Below, piece by piece: positions 5,438-5,471 of a stretch of DNA of 5,471 nucleotides. The stretch is taken from contig JAQCNK010000179.1 of NCBI GenBank assembly GCA_028275075.1, forward strand, positions 1-5,471, given 5' to 3'. The stretch's first letter is position 1; every line of letters starts with the position of its first letter. The position numbers and the translations under genes are program-made. Below the pieces are notes generated by a model. That model was not told the DNA's origin, did no database searches, and worked only from the letters and a program-made list of their open reading frames with translations. The stretch is from Haloarcula sp. Its GTDB lineage: Archaea; Halobacteriota; Halobacteria; Halobacteriales; Haloarculaceae.

Positions 5438-5471
5438 TATACGGGTCGACACTGATAGATATTCGCCGGGG
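5438..5471 (-). promoter_or_regulatory. Third copy of the repeated element, likely aroA promoter region
   Basis: Read on the plus strand, this matches the right arm of the 910-993 repeat in 32 of 34 aligned positions, including TATACGG, TCGACA, TGATAGATATT and GCCGGGG, but lacks six bases (GAAGCC) between TCGACA and CTGATAGA. On the minus strand it reads toward aroA as TATCTATCA, then TGTCGA and CCGTATA. The TATA-like end (5444-5438) is about 80 nt before the aroA ATG. The window stops inside the GC-rich end of the element, so it cannot be seen whether a second inverted arm and a divergent gene follow. It could instead serve a plus-strand gene beyond the window. Confidence 0.6.

Overview
The window looks like chromosomal DNA from a haloarchaeon, probably Haloarculaceae (Haloarcula-like). 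The signs are high GC with CG-ending codons, very acidic Asp/Glu-rich proteins, A/T-rich TATA elements in GC-rich intergenic gaps, starts with weak or no Shine-Dalgarno sequence, and a tRNA-Ser with an archaeal G discriminator. The genus is inference; the halophilic archaeal assignment is well supported.

Layout from left to right. A tRNA-Ser(UGA) gene (minus strand) fills the left edge. A minus-strand gene of 243 codons ends 40 bp upstream of it and encodes a protein resembling the DUF2064/GT-A nucleotidyltransferase-fold family, with its usual active-site motifs degraded. A 162-bp divergent intergenic region follows, built around a strong imperfect inverted repeat (910-993) with a TATA-like element at each outer end. 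On the plus strand come a two-CBS-domain protein and then, from its own promoter, a zinc-ribbon/helical protein of unknown function. The rest of the window is minus strand. In transcription order it holds aroA (EPSP synthase), aroC (chorismate synthase) and, 3 nt after aroC, a uracil-DNA-glycosylase-superfamily protein that keeps its iron-sulfur cysteines but has lost the usual catalytic motifs. That gene converges on the zinc-ribbon gene across 48 bp.

Functional links. AroA and AroC catalyse the last two steps of the shikimate pathway, shikimate-3-phosphate to EPSP to chorismate, the precursor of the aromatic amino acids. A 137-bp gap separates them; it has its own TATA-like element and a CCCGGG-centred inverted repeat, so aroC may be read both from aroA and from an internal promoter. 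The UDG-like gene appears translationally coupled to aroC. The other genes show no clear pathway link.

The most unusual signal is a roughly 36-nt element present three times: twice as arms of the inverted repeat between the divergent genes and once upstream of aroA at the right window edge. Every copy has the same polarity relative to the gene it faces. The copies may be a shared promoter/operator module or a short palindromic repeat family. No mobile-element gene, CRISPR array or defence system is visible.
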